64,000 nt of DNA from Pseudomonas sp. GD04019 (GTDB lineage: Bacteria > Pseudomonadota > Gammaproteobacteria > Pseudomonadales > Pseudomonadaceae): the NCBI RefSeq assembly GCF_029837695.1, contig NZ_JAOEEA010000012.1, positions 1 to 64,000 of the forward strand, given 5' to 3'. Shown piece by piece: positions 53,273 to 62,018 of this stretch. A program made the position numbers and the translations under genes. Each line of letters starts with the position of its first letter. The stretch's first letter is position 1. The notes under the pieces are model-generated. The model made no database searches. It was not told where the DNA came from and saw only the letters and a program-made list of their open reading frames with translations.

Positions 53273-54604
53273 TCACACCGGGCTGGAGCGCCCGGTCATC
53301 TCCCGGGCCATTTCGGTGGCGTAGCTGTCGGTCATGCCGGCGATGAAGTCGATCATGCGCAGGAATGACAGGTACAACGGCCAGCCCGGCTCCGGCGCGT
53401 AGTGCGCCAGCAGGTCGAGGATGCGCCGGTTCTTGAACGACAGGCCGCGCCCGGAATGCTGCTCCAGAGCCGCGCCGCAGAAGGCGTTGAGCAGAATTTC
53501 CAGGGTGGTGTAGGCGCCGATCTCGTGCAGGGTCTTGCGCTTGTCCTGGAAGATCTTCTCCCGCGCCATGCCCTTGGCGCGCAGCACGCAACGCTTGGCC
53601 GGGCCGTGCATGTGCTCCACCAGATCACCTTCCAGGGTGCCACTGAGCAAGGCCGGCTGCTGCTCGACGAAGGCCCGCGCGGCAGCGTTGGTCAGGTGTT
53701 CGATGGCCTTGCCGCGCAGGATCGCCAGCTTGCGTCGGCGCGAGTCGCTGGCGCCGAGCTGGCGGTAGGTTTCCGGCAGGTCGTCGCCGACCAGGTCAAA
53801 CAGCAGCGCCTCGACCTCGGCATAGTCGAGCAGCTCCATCTCCACGCCGTCTTCCAGGTCGATCAGCGCGTAGCAGATGTCGTCCGCCGCCTCCATCAGA
53901 TAGACCAGCGGATGGCGCGCCCAGCGCTGCTCGCCGAGCTGGGGCAGGCCGAGCTTGGCCGCGATCTGTTCCAGGCGCGGCAGCTCGTGCTGGTAGCAGC
54001 CGAACTTGTGCTTCTTGTAGCCCACGGCCTCGGCGTGGCGGGCGGTCCAGGGGTATTTCAGGTAGGTGCCGAGGGTCGCGTATGTCAGGCGCATACCGCC
54101 GTCGAACTGGTGGTATTCCAGCTGGGTGAGCACGCGGAAGCCCTGGGCATTGCCCTCGAAACTGAGGAAGTCGCCGCGTTCGGCGTCGCTCATGTCATCC
54201 AGCCAGCCGCGCCCGCTGGCCTGCTGGAACCAGTGGCGGATAGCGTCCTCGCCGGAGTGGCCGAACGGCGGGTTGCCGATGTCGTGGGCCAGGCAGGCGG
54301 ACTGTACGATCACCCCCAGGTCGCTCGGCTCGCACCAGTTCGGCAGCGCGTCGCGCAGCATCTCGCCGACGCGCATGCCCAGCGAGCGGCCCACGCAGCC
54401 GACCTCCAGGGAGTGAGTCAGGCGCGTGTGAATATGATCGTTGCTGGAGACCGGGTGGACCTGGGTCTTGCGTCCCAGGCGGCGGAAGGCACCGGAGAAG
54501 ATGATGCGGTCGTGATCCTTGTGAAAGGGGCTGCGGCCCAGCTCGTCAGAGCTATGGACAGGTTTGCCGAGACGTTCACGGGTGAGCAGGGTTTGCCAAT
54601 CCAA
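53273..54604 (-). CDS. dgt: dGTP triphosphohydrolase (TTG start)
   Basis: The 443-residue HD-superfamily enzyme hydrolyses deoxynucleoside triphosphates to nucleosides and triphosphate. Visible motifs: RTHSLEV-type block (TRLTHSLEVGC, about 60-70) and CLAHDIGNPPFGHSGEDAI (about 106-124), with the metal-binding H/HD residues. The start codon is TTG at 54604, giving MDWQTLLTRERLGK, with GAGGACAG seven bases upstream; no good ATG is in place. It opens a minus-strand operon with FUSC and HD-GYP genes. Confidence 0.92.
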   Translation of the reverse strand: MDWQTLLTRERLGKPVHSSDELGRSPFHKDHDRIIFSGAFRRLGRKTQVHPVSSNDHIHTRLTHSLEVGCVGRSLGMRVGEMLRDALPNWCEPSDLGVIVQSACLAHDIGNPPFGHSGEDAIRHWFQQASGRGWLDDMSDAERGDFLSFEGNAQGFRVLTQLEYHQFDGGMRLTYATLGTYLKYPWTARHAEAVGYKKHKFGCYQHELPRLEQIAAKLGLPQLGEQRWARHPLVYLMEAADDICYALIDLEDGVEMELLDYAEVEALLFDLVGDDLPETYRQLGASDSRRRKLAILRGKAIEHLTNAAARAFVEQQPALLSGTLEGDLVEHMHGPAKRCVLRAKGMAREKIFQDKRKTLHEIGAYTTLEILLNAFCGAALEQHSGRGLSFKNRRILDLLAHYAPEPGWPLYLSFLRMIDFIAGMTDSYATEMAREMTGRSSPV

Positions 54605-54813
54605 GGACTGTCCTCGCCGGTGGGTGGTTTCCTGGCTCCGCCAGGCCGTATGGCCCTAGCTTCGGTGTTCACGGCGATGCCTGCAAGTACCGGGGCGCTT
54701 TGGTCCCGCCACCACTGAGCGGGCGACAGGCGGCAGGGCGATGCATGGTTTTTTTTGTGATCACAGTGATATCGTCGTGCCATCGCGTCCAATAACAATT
54801 AGAGAATCAGCAC

Positions 54814-55926
54814 GTGATTTCAGAAGCTGCCTTACCCAAGGACTCGCAGCAGCAGTTACGCATCCGCCGTTTCATGATGAGTGTGGCGATGTACGTTCTG
54901 GCCTGCGTTCCCCAGGGCGTTTCCTTGTACAACGGTATCTCCCCGTCCTGGGTCATGCCGGTCTGGGCGGCCATCGCGGTAGCCACCAACCTCGGCTTCT
55001 TCCTCCTGTTCCACTTCGGCCTCAACCTGCGTTTCCGCGATCCTAGCCTGACCATGGCGCAGATGGTCGCGGCCATCGCCATGGTGCTGTTCACCCAGAC
55101 CTACGCCGGCGAGGCGCGTGGCGCCTATCTGGTGGTGCTGCTGATCATCATGGTGTTCGGCTGCTTCAAGCTGCACACCCGTGAGCTGCTGGGCCTGAGC
55201 CTGCTGACCATAGTCGCCTACGGCCTGACCCTGCCGCTGATCCAGCGTATCGACGGCGAGCGTTTCAATCTGGCGGTGGAGATGGTGCTGTGGTGCAGCT
55301 TCTCCGCCTTCCTGCCGTTCATTTCCATCCTCGGCGGCAATATCAGCAACCTGCGCAAGAAGCTGATGGCCAGCAATGCGCAGTTGCAGGAGGTGCTGCA
55401 GCAGGTCACCGAACTGGCCACCCATGACGAGCTGACCGGGGTGTACAACCGGCGCTACCTGCTGGAGATGCTGCACCACGAGAAGAACCGCACCGACCGC
55501 GGCGGTGCCGGTTTCTGCGTATGCATTCTCGACCTCGATTACTTCAAGCGGATCAACGATACCTACGGCCATCCGGTCGGCGACGAGGTGCTCAAGACCT
55601 TCGCCAATACCGTGCAGCCGCTGCTGCGCAGCACCGACTTCTTCGCCCGCTACGGCGGCGAGGAGTTTCTCCTGTTCCTGCCGCAGACTTCGCTGGAAAT
55701 GGCCCAGCACTGCATCAAGCGCATCCAGGATGCACTGGCCGAAGCCAATTTCGAGGGGATGCCGGCCAATGTTCGCGTCACCGCCTCGATCGGCGTGGCC
55801 CAGTACTACCTGCAGGAGACAGTACCGGCGCTGATCGAGCGTGCCGACAAGGCGCTGTACCGGGCCAAGCAGAACGGCCGCAACCGCATGGAACTGGCGC
55901 CGTTCCACCGACCGATCCTGATCTGA
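54814..55926 (+). CDS. Diguanylate cyclase with multi-helix membrane sensor
   Basis: The 370-residue protein has about six membrane helices (about 20-190) and a GGDEF domain (about 195-365). The active site is RYGGEEF and the product-inhibition I-site RxxD is intact as RSTD five residues upstream. So it probably makes c-di-GMP and is feedback-inhibited. A GTG start at 54814 is assumed; ATGs at 54874 or 54877 are alternatives. A TGTGATCACA sequence near 54757 resembles a CRP/Vfr half-palindrome in the divergent region with dgt. Confidence 0.92.
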   Translation: MISEAALPKDSQQQLRIRRFMMSVAMYVLACVPQGVSLYNGISPSWVMPVWAAIAVATNLGFFLLFHFGLNLRFRDPSLTMAQMVAAIAMVLFTQTYAGEARGAYLVVLLIIMVFGCFKLHTRELLGLSLLTIVAYGLTLPLIQRIDGERFNLAVEMVLWCSFSAFLPFISILGGNISNLRKKLMASNAQLQEVLQQVTELATHDELTGVYNRRYLLEMLHHEKNRTDRGGAGFCVCILDLDYFKRINDTYGHPVGDEVLKTFANTVQPLLRSTDFFARYGGEEFLLFLPQTSLEMAQHCIKRIQDALAEANFEGMPANVRVTASIGVAQYYLQETVPALIERADKALYRAKQNGRNRMELAPFHRPILI

Positions 55927-55983
55927 CCCCCGCTGGCGTCACTATCAGCGATGAGCATCCGCCTGGGCCAGAGCGCGGACTAC

Positions 55984-56301
55984 CTAGTGATGCCGCTCTA
56001 CAGGCGGCCGTTGTGCCGCCTGCACACCACGCACCACCGGATAGAGCATAAGACCGACGCGTGCCAGCTTGCCGAAGGCGCCGAGACGCCCGCCGAACAG
56101 GGTCAACAGCACGCCGGCGGCAACCATCAGCGGGGTCTTCACATTGGCTGGCTCGCCCTGACGCATCTGGCGCAGCTGCTGCAGGGGATGGGCCAATGGC
56201 TGCACGTGGTAGCGCAGCTGCTGGCGGTGCATCTCCATGCGCAGGCGGACCAGCTCCTTGCGCATGTCGCGGCGAGCCGCACTGGACAGAGTTTCGCTCA
56301 T
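55984..56301 (-). CDS. Hypothetical YqjK-like protein
   Basis: The 105-residue product has an amphipathic, arginine-rich N-terminal half (DMRKELVRLRMEMHRQQLRYH) and one hydrophobic helix (PLMVAAGVLLTLFGGRLGAF). The family is not certain; its place, third after DUF883-like and YqjE-like genes, is that of yqjK. It overlaps the previous gene by four bases (ATGA). Probably a small inner-membrane protein of the same complex. Confidence 0.7.
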   Translation of the reverse strand: MSETLSSAARRDMRKELVRLRMEMHRQQLRYHVQPLAHPLQQLRQMRQGEPANVKTPLMVAAGVLLTLFGGRLGAFGKLARVGLMLYPVVRGVQAAQRPPVERHH

Positions 56302-56687
56302 GGCAATAGGCGCTCCTTGTTGCGGGCCAGTTCGGTGACCGTGGCGCGGAACGGTGACTCGCCGTCGCGTGCCAGGCGCATGGCCTTGAATACGCACAGC
56401 AGCATGGCTGTGGCGAATACCAGGCACAGGCCGATGGCCGCGGGCAGGCGGTAGGTGTCCCAGAAGGCGATCAGCACCACGGTCGACAGACCGAGCAGGA
56501 CCAGCAGGCCGAAGATCAGGCTCAGGCCGGAGAAGATGAACAGTCGGAACGAGCGCGACTTCTCCTCCTGGAACTCGATGCCGAGCAACTCCAGATGGCC
56601 CTGCAGCAGGCCGACCAGGGCGCCTCCCAGCTTCTTCAGGGAGGGCTTGGGCGGCTCGCTGGCCGCCTGCGACTGCATGTCATCCAT
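56298..56687 (-). CDS. YqjE-like holin-family membrane protein
   Basis: The 129-residue product has two or three membrane helices: LFIFSGLSLIFGLLVLLGLSTVVLIAFWDTY (about 50-80) and AIGLCLVFATAMLLCVFKA. The N-terminal LGGALVGLLQGHLELLGIEFQEEKSR is typical of the phage-holin-3/YqjE family, which despite its name is chromosomal in many Proteobacteria. It is the middle gene of the three-gene operon. Confidence 0.82.
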   Translation of the reverse strand: MDDMQSQAASEPPKPSLKKLGGALVGLLQGHLELLGIEFQEEKSRSFRLFIFSGLSLIFGLLVLLGLSTVVLIAFWDTYRLPAAIGLCLVFATAMLLCVFKAMRLARDGESPFRATVTELARNKERLLP

Positions 56688-56701
56688 GCTCGGTCTCCGG
56701 C

Positions 56702-57097
56702 TTAGCGGCGCCCGGCCAGCAGGCCGAGCAGGAAGCCCACGCCAGCGGCTACGCCGAGGGTTTGCCAGGGATGCTGCTGCACGTATTCCTCGGTTTTCGC
56801 CACGGCCAGGCGCCCCTGGACTTCCAGGCTGTGCTCGGTGTCCTTGAGGATGTCCTTGGCCCGGCCAAGGTTGCCGCTGATGCGTGCGCGCAGCTCCTGC
56901 ACCTGGGTGCCGGCCACGTCGGAGGTCTGCCGCAGCAGATGCTCGGTGTCGCTGATCAGGGCCTGGAACTCGGCGGACAGCGCATTCTGCGCATCGCGCA
57001 GGTTGCGGCGGTGGGTGTCCTTGTCGATGTTCGCAGTGGTGCTGGTGGTGCCAGTGGTTTCGAAGCCGGACAGATCGGAGTTCGGGGTAGTAGGCAT
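56702..57097 (-). CDS. DUF883 (ElaB/YqjD) ribosome-associated membrane protein
   Basis: The 131-residue protein has a long helical stretch (RRNLRDAQNALSAEFQALISDTEHLL ...), the coiled-coil-like region of DUF883, and a C-terminal anchor HPWQTLGVAAGVGFLLGLLAGRR. YqjD/ElaB proteins tether stationary-phase ribosomes to the inner membrane. GGAGGGCGCC precedes the ATG. It heads the yqjD-yqjE-yqjK-like operon and is divergent from amt with about 350 bp between them. Confidence 0.87.
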   Translation of the reverse strand: MPTTPNSDLSGFETTGTTSTTANIDKDTHRRNLRDAQNALSAEFQALISDTEHLLRQTSDVAGTQVQELRARISGNLGRAKDILKDTEHSLEVQGRLAVAKTEEYVQQHPWQTLGVAAGVGFLLGLLAGRR

Positions 57098-57185
57098 GGC
57101 GCCCTCCTGTGGGTCGTGGTTGCGGACTCTTCAGGTTCGAGCGGGGGTAGGCCGGCCAGGTTCAGGCTTTATTCGTGCCCTTGTG

Positions 57186-57200
57186 TGGCACATCTTTTGC
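57186..57200 (+). promoter_or_regulatory. Sigma-54 type promoter upstream of amt
   Basis: TGGCAC-N5-TTGC gives the GG at 57187-57188 and GC at 57199-57200 with ten bases between, the invariant -24/-12 spacing of RpoN promoters. The transcript would carry a leader of about 240 bases to amt at 57449. Confidence 0.65.
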
Positions 57201-57300
57201 CTCGCCATGGTGCGCCGAGTTTCATGCGTGCCCCTTGGTGGCGCGCCTGGTCCACGGTGGATCTGTTGTCTCTTTCGATATGTCACTGAAAATAAAGGTG

Positions 57301-57383
57301 AAAAATCACATTGGTGATTTTTTGCGAAACCTTCTGCTCCGATTCGGAGCGCAGTGGCGGCGGTGCATGACGAGCAATTGCTC
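57301..57383 (+). other. Structured amt leader: U-tailed hairpin and two palindromes
   Basis: AAAAATCAC/GTGATTTTT with loop ATTG (57301-57322, followed by T) looks like an intrinsic terminator within the leader. GCTCCG/CGGAGC (57336-57350) and the perfect palindrome GAGCAATTGCTC (57372-57383) follow. The region is AT-richer than its surroundings. It may be an attenuator or mRNA-stability element for amt. No gene is seen in 57098-57448. Confidence 0.5.
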
Positions 57384-57448
57384 ATGTTTGGTGCATCGCA
57401 TCGGAATCGAGATCGTTTTTGGTGCTTATTCGACCGGGGAGCCATTCG

Positions 57449-58657
57449 ATGGAAAACCTAAACAGCGCCGTGGAAACCCTGATTCACGGCTCCAACACCC
57501 TGTTCATTCTGCTCGGCGCGATCATGGTTCTGGCCATGCACGCCGGCTTCGCCTGCCTCGAAGTGGGTACGGTGCGGCACAAGAACCAGGTCAATGCCCT
57601 GTCGAAGATTCTCTCCGACTTCGCCGTCTCGGCCCTGGCCTATTTCTTCGTCGGTTACTGGGTGGCCTATGGCGTGACCTTCTTCGCGCCGGCCAGCGAG
57701 CTGACCGCCGGTAGCGGTTACGCCCTGGTGAAGTTCTTCTTCCTGCTGACCTTCGCCGCCGCCATCCCGGCGATCATCTCCGGCGGCATTGCCGAGCGCG
57801 CCAAGTTCGGCCCGCAGCTGTGCGCCACGCTGCTGATCGTCGCCTTCGTCTATCCGTTCTTCGAGGGGCTGATCTGGAATGGCAACTTCGGTCTGCAGGC
57901 CTGGCTGACCGAGCGCTTCGGCGCCGCTTTCCATGATTTCGCCGGCTCGGTGGTGGTACATGCGGTTGGCGGCTGGCTGGCCTTCGGCGCGGTGATCCTG
58001 TTAGGTCGCCGCGATGGCCGCTACCGCGAGGGGCGCCTGGTGGCCTTCGCGCCGTCGAACATCCCGTTCCTTGCCCTGGGCTCGTGGATCCTGATCATCG
58101 GCTGGTTCGGCTTCAACGTGATGAGCGCCCAGACCCTGGGCAGCATCAGCGGCCTGGTGGCGGTCAACTCGCTGATGGCCATGGTCGGCGGCACCGTTGC
58201 CGCGCTGCTGGTGGGTCGCAACGACCCGGGCTTCCTGCACAACGGCCCGCTGGCCGGCCTGGTGGCGGTGTGCGCCGGCTCCGACCTGATGCACCCGGTC
58301 GGCGCGCTGGTCACCGGCGCCATCGCCGGTGCGCTGTTCGTCTGGGCGTTCACCGCGACCCAGGTGAAGTGGAAGATCGACGACGTGCTCGGCGTGTGGC
58401 CGCTGCACGGCCTGTGCGGCGTGTGGGGCGGCATCGCCTGCGGCATCTTCGGCCAGAGCTACCTGGGCGGTCTCGGTGGCGTGAGCCTGGCCAGCCAGCT
58501 GATCGGCACCGCGCTGGGCGTGCTGGTGGCGCTGGTCGGCGGCTTCTTGGTGTACGGCCTGCTCAAGGCCTCGACCGGCATCCGCCTGAGCCAGGAGCAG
58601 GAGTACTACGGTGCCGACCTGTCGATCCACAAGATCGGCGCCAACAGCCAGGACTGA
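57449..58657 (+). CDS. amt: Ammonium transporter
   Basis: The 402-residue Amt-family protein has 11 hydrophobic helices. The twin pore histidines are in DFAGSVVVHAVGGW (about residues 159-173) and in WPLHGLCGVWGG, and the phenylalanine-gate sequences are normal. It conducts ammonium across the inner membrane. It is not next to a PII (glnK) gene. A sigma-54-type promoter and structured leader lie upstream, pointing to nitrogen control through NtrC. The ATG at 57449 is preceded by GGGGAG. Confidence 0.93.
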   Translation: MENLNSAVETLIHGSNTLFILLGAIMVLAMHAGFACLEVGTVRHKNQVNALSKILSDFAVSALAYFFVGYWVAYGVTFFAPASELTAGSGYALVKFFFLLTFAAAIPAIISGGIAERAKFGPQLCATLLIVAFVYPFFEGLIWNGNFGLQAWLTERFGAAFHDFAGSVVVHAVGGWLAFGAVILLGRRDGRYREGRLVAFAPSNIPFLALGSWILIIGWFGFNVMSAQTLGSISGLVAVNSLMAMVGGTVAALLVGRNDPGFLHNGPLAGLVAVCAGSDLMHPVGALVTGAIAGALFVWAFTATQVKWKIDDVLGVWPLHGLCGVWGGIACGIFGQSYLGGLGGVSLASQLIGTALGVLVALVGGFLVYGLLKASTGIRLSQEQEYYGADLSIHKIGANSQD

Positions 58658-58673
58658 GTCCGCGCTGGATAGC

Positions 58674-58700
58674 AAAAGCCCGCCAATCGGCGGGCTTTTT
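58674..58700 (+). terminator. amt terminator
   Basis: AAAAGCCCGCC pairs with GGCGGGCTTTTT around AATC and is followed by CG. It lies 17 bases after the stop. Confidence 0.9.
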
Positions 58701-58723
58701 CGTTGCTGTGTGGCTTGGCGGTC

Positions 58724-58782
58724 TAGTCCGGATGTAATCCGGGGAGCGGGCAGCTCCGCCCCCGGATTGCATCCGGGCTACC
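58724..58782. repeat. REP-like element, copy 2
   Basis: An inverted repeat TAGTCCGGATG ... CATCCGGGCTACC matches the arms of the copy at 46988-47048, with central GCGGGCAGCTCCGCC. It lies between amt terminator and the oprD-family gene. Confidence 0.75.
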
Positions 58783-58870
58783 AAGCTCTTCACCCTCCCA
58801 ACTTGTAGGCGAGGGCCAGGAGCCCGAGACGGCGAGTAGACAGCAGGACGGTCGGTTGCCTCGAGATCTA

Positions 58871-60133
58871 TCAGAGCGACAGGCTGTAGCTGAGGATCAG
58901 GCGATTCTCGTCCAGGTCGTTGCCGAAGTTGGAGCGGGTCGTGGCGTTGCGCCATTTGACGCCGAAGTTCTTCAGCGGGCCGTCCTGGAACACATAGGCG
59001 ATGTCGGTGTTGCGCTCCCATTCCTTGCCTTCGGACAGGCCGGCACCGCGGTCGACGTTGTCGCCGGAGAGGTAGCGGGTCATGAAGGTCAGGCCGGGGA
59101 TACCGAGGGCGGCGAAGTTGTAGTCGTAGCGAGCCTGCCAGGACTTTTCGTCCTTGAAGGCGAAGTCGCCGATCTGCACGTAGTTGACCAGGAACGGGTC
59201 GGTTCCGCCAATGTAGGCGTAGCCGGTGTCGCCGCTCATCTTCTGGTAGCCCAGGCCGAAGGCGTGGCCGCCCAGGCTGTAGGTGAACATGGCGCCGAAG
59301 GCCTTGTTGTCGACGTTGGTCTGGCCGTCGTCGGTGGAGCGGGCGAAGCGGATATCGCTCTTCAGGCTCTGCTTGTCGCCCAGCGGCAGCAGGTGCACGG
59401 CGTTGAGGATGTGCTGCTTGTAGAACTCATCCAGGGCGCCGTAGTGGTAGGCGGTGGTCAGCTGGTCGTTCCACTTGTAGCTGGCGCCGGCGAAGTTGAA
59501 CTCGTCGCTGGTGACGCCACCGGTGCCGGTGATGCCACGGCCGTTGCCGCCGGTCATGGTCATGGCTTCATGGTCGGAGGAGTCGCGCTGGTTGACCCGG
59601 CTCAGCTGGCCGGCATCGAAGGTCAGCCCGGCAATCTCCTGGGAATTGATCCAGCCACCCTGAAAGCTCTGCGGCAGCAGGCGCGAGTCGTTGGCCTGCA
59701 CGGTCGGCAGCTTGGGCATCAGGGTGCCGGCCTTGAGCACGCTGTTGGAGACCTTGACCTTGGCGGTGACGCCCAGATCGCCATAGTCATCCTGGGCGCG
59801 GCCGGTTTCGCGGTCGCGCTGCAGCAGGCCGGTGCCGCTCTCGCTGGGGCTGGAGTCGAGCTTCAAGCCCAGGGTGCCGATGGCGTCGACGCCGAAGCCT
59901 ACGGTGCCTTCGGTGTAGCCCGACTCGTAGCGCAGCAGGAAGCCCTGGGCCCATTCCTCGGCCTTGGACTGGGCGGCGCCTTCCTGGCGGAAGTCGCGGT
60001 TCATGTAGAAGTTGCGCAGTTCCAGGCTGGCCTTGCTGTCTTCGATGAAGGCGGCCTGGCTGATGGTCGGCAGGGTGAGGCTGGTGCCCAGCGCGGCCAG
60101 GGCCACGCCGCGGGCAAGAGGGGACTTGCTCAT
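58871..60133 (-). CDS. OprD-family outer-membrane porin
   Basis: The 420-residue protein has a signal peptide (first 27 residues, ending ISQA) and the OprD pattern: SKASLELRNFYMNRDFR at the mature N-terminus, AEEWAQGFLLRYESGYTEGTVGFGVDAIGTLGLKLDS, and a final aromatic/leucine strand LILSYSLSL. OprD proteins take up amino acids, organic acids or peptides. The neighbourhood resembles PA3038 (OpdQ), which is only a suggestion. Upstream on its strand a GAGGACAATAACA sequence gives the Shine-Dalgarno and a CA motif. Confidence 0.9.
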   Translation of the reverse strand: MSKSPLARGVALAALGTSLTLPTISQAAFIEDSKASLELRNFYMNRDFRQEGAAQSKAEEWAQGFLLRYESGYTEGTVGFGVDAIGTLGLKLDSSPSESGTGLLQRDRETGRAQDDYGDLGVTAKVKVSNSVLKAGTLMPKLPTVQANDSRLLPQSFQGGWINSQEIAGLTFDAGQLSRVNQRDSSDHEAMTMTGGNGRGITGTGGVTSDEFNFAGASYKWNDQLTTAYHYGALDEFYKQHILNAVHLLPLGDKQSLKSDIRFARSTDDGQTNVDNKAFGAMFTYSLGGHAFGLGYQKMSGDTGYAYIGGTDPFLVNYVQIGDFAFKDEKSWQARYDYNFAALGIPGLTFMTRYLSGDNVDRGAGLSEGKEWERNTDIAYVFQDGPLKNFGVKWRNATTRSNFGNDLDENRLILSYSLSL

Positions 60134-60140
60134 TGTTATT
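60133..60140 (-). promoter_or_regulatory. CA motif (possible Hfq/Crc site) at the porin start
   Basis: Read on the minus strand, AATAACAA ends with the A of the start codon, in the translation initiation region. Confidence 0.4.
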
Positions 60141-60240
60141 GTCCTCGGCTGGTGATGGCGGCCCGGTTGTCCGGTCCGGTTGCAGCGAGGGGAGTAAGCC
60201 ACTTTGCCGCGGCGGCGGCTTCTAGACCTTGGTCGAGGCC

Positions 60241-61098
60241 TTATTCGATCCAGTGTGGGAAATAACCGAGCTTGCGCTGCACCATTTCATCGTGGGCCGG
60301 GATCACCGTCAGCTGCGGTTGCTCCAGCAGCAGCTGGTGGACTTTCTCCAGCTGCTGGCGGGTGCCTTGCGGATCGTTGTCGACCATGCGCTTGCTGATC
60401 CAGAACTTTTCCTTCGGCCCGGTGAAACCTTCCAGGCGCCAGCTGGTGTCACCGGTGAAGAAGAAGCGACGGCCGTCGTCGAGGGTGAGGAACAGGCCGA
60501 CCGAACCGGGTGTGTGGCCTTCCAGCGGCACCAGCACCAGGCTGCCGTCGCCGAACATGTCGTGGCTGCGGGCGAAGCCCATGAACGGGTATTCGCCGTA
60601 CTGGAACGGCACCCAGCGGATGGCATGGGCGAACTGGCTGGGCAGCACCGCCGGCGGGGTTGCGATGCGGCTGAATTCGATCTCCTCGTAGGGCGCCCAC
60701 ACCGGCACTTCCGGGAAGTCGGCCAGGCCGGAAGCGTGGTCCCAGTGGCTGTGGGTGAGCAGGATGCGGTCGACGCGAATGCCGGCATGGTCCAACTGGT
60801 CGCGCACCGGGGTGACCTGGCCATAGCGCAGCAGTGGCTTGTCGTACCAGGGCATTTCCGATTCGAACTGCTGGTCCACCTGGCGGCCCAGGGAGGTATC
60901 GAGCAACAGGGTGGCGGCGTGATGCTCGATCAGCACGGCCACGTGGTTGGCGATGGCCTTCTCGGTCCAGGCACCGCCCTCGACGGTAAAGGCGTCGCGG
61001 GTCTCGGTCTCGGCGGTCTTGACCAGGGCGAAACGCAGGCCGGCGGCCTGACTGGTGCCGGCGACCATCAGCAGCAGGGCGAAGAGCAGGGGGCGCAT
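60241..61098 (-). CDS. MBL-fold metallo-hydrolase, secreted
   Basis: The 285-residue protein has a signal peptide (MRPLLFALLLMVAGTSQA) and the metallo-beta-lactamase fold signature HSHWDH (about 115-120), with further ligands in LEGHTPGSVG and FFTGDTSW. It could be a lactonase or another hydrolase in the periplasm. It is the last gene of the operon with the PNPOx-like and GST genes; the stop of the PNPOx-like gene is one base before its ATG. Substrate unknown. Confidence 0.88.
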   Translation of the reverse strand: MRPLLFALLLMVAGTSQAAGLRFALVKTAETETRDAFTVEGGAWTEKAIANHVAVLIEHHAATLLLDTSLGRQVDQQFESEMPWYDKPLLRYGQVTPVRDQLDHAGIRVDRILLTHSHWDHASGLADFPEVPVWAPYEEIEFSRIATPPAVLPSQFAHAIRWVPFQYGEYPFMGFARSHDMFGDGSLVLVPLEGHTPGSVGLFLTLDDGRRFFFTGDTSWRLEGFTGPKEKFWISKRMVDNDPQGTRQQLEKVHQLLLEQPQLTVIPAHDEMVQRKLGYFPHWIE

Positions 61099-61099
61099 A

Positions 61100-62008
61100 T
61101 CAGTTTCCTTCAACGGGCAGGAAGGGCGAGGGTTCGGCGATGCCGAAGGCCAGGGGCAGGCGGGCGCGGCGCAGGCGCCAGCGACCGGGGGTGAGCGCCA
61201 GCATACGTTCAGCGCCGGGCGGCGCGGGTTCGGGATAGTCCTCGGGCCAAACCAGCTCGGCGCGGGCTTCCAACTGCAGCAGGTCGCCGCTGGCGAAGTC
61301 GATCCACAGCAACGCGCAGCGCGGCTCCAGCAGCAGGTTGCCGAGGGTGTTGAACATGAAGTTGCCGCTGTAGTCCGGCAACCACAGGCGACCATCCGTG
61401 CCCAGGCGAACGAAGCCGGGCGGGCCGCCGCGGTGCGACACGTCGACGTCCTCGCCATGGCTGCTGGCGATGAACAGGGTGTCGCTGTGCAGCGCCAGGG
61501 GCAGCCAGCGCGGGTCTAGACCTTCGCCCTGTTCCAGTGGGCCGGGCTCACGCGGCTCGGCCTGCCAGCGACGCACCTGGATGTACTTGGGGCAGTTGCC
61601 GAACGACTCGTGCACGTCGACCGCGAAGCCACCCTCGTCGAGATGGCGGGCGCGGCCATTGAGCCGGTTGCGCCGGCGGGTCGGCAGCTCGATGCCGAGC
61701 AGGCCGAGTCCTGCGCCGTCATGCAGGTTGGCGGCCAGTGGATCGTCCGCCTCGGGCAGTGCCCGGATCTGCAGGCGCTGCGGCTGCGGCGAGTGGACGA
61801 AGCCCGGTGCGCCCCAGAGCACCGAGGCCTGGGGCTGGCCAGCGGCGTCGCGGCTGCCGACCAGCAGCCAGGGCAGCAGGGCGAAGAACTCGCGGTGCTG
61901 CTCCGGCATATGGTCGCGGATCACTCGCTTGCCGATCTCCTCCAGCTTGTCACGCACGCCCAGGCGGGACTGGATCTGCTGCTCGCCGGGATGGAAGGGG
62001 CTGTCCAT
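61100..62008 (-). CDS. Pyridoxamine 5'-phosphate oxidase-like flavin/heme-binding protein
   Basis: The 302-residue product contains two PNPOx-like split-barrel segments: RDHMPEQHREFFALLPWLLVGSRDAAGQPQASVLWGAPGF near the N-terminus, then SFGNCPKYIQVRRW and DYSGNFMFNTLGNLLLEPRCALLW. Such double-domain proteins bind FMN, F420 or heme and often detoxify small compounds. It begins 10 bp after the GST stop on the same strand. No signal peptide is present, so it is cytosolic. Confidence 0.82.
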   Translation of the reverse strand: MDSPFHPGEQQIQSRLGVRDKLEEIGKRVIRDHMPEQHREFFALLPWLLVGSRDAAGQPQASVLWGAPGFVHSPQPQRLQIRALPEADDPLAANLHDGAGLGLLGIELPTRRRNRLNGRARHLDEGGFAVDVHESFGNCPKYIQVRRWQAEPREPGPLEQGEGLDPRWLPLALHSDTLFIASSHGEDVDVSHRGGPPGFVRLGTDGRLWLPDYSGNFMFNTLGNLLLEPRCALLWIDFASGDLLQLEARAELVWPEDYPEPAPPGAERMLALTPGRWRLRRARLPLAFGIAEPSPFLPVEGN

Positions 62009-62018
62009 GGCGAACTCC

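Noticed and set aside
54751..54775. A CRP/Vfr-like site (TGTGATCACA) between dgt and the diguanylate cyclase gene
   Set aside because: Only a 10-bp palindrome, without the 6-bp spacer of true CRP/Vfr sites. Mentioned in the cyclase entry, but not called as a site.
56298..56687. Prophage remnant suggested by the holin-like protein
   Set aside because: The neighbours are DUF883-like and YqjK-like genes, the normal chromosomal yqj-type operon. No other phage genes are nearby.
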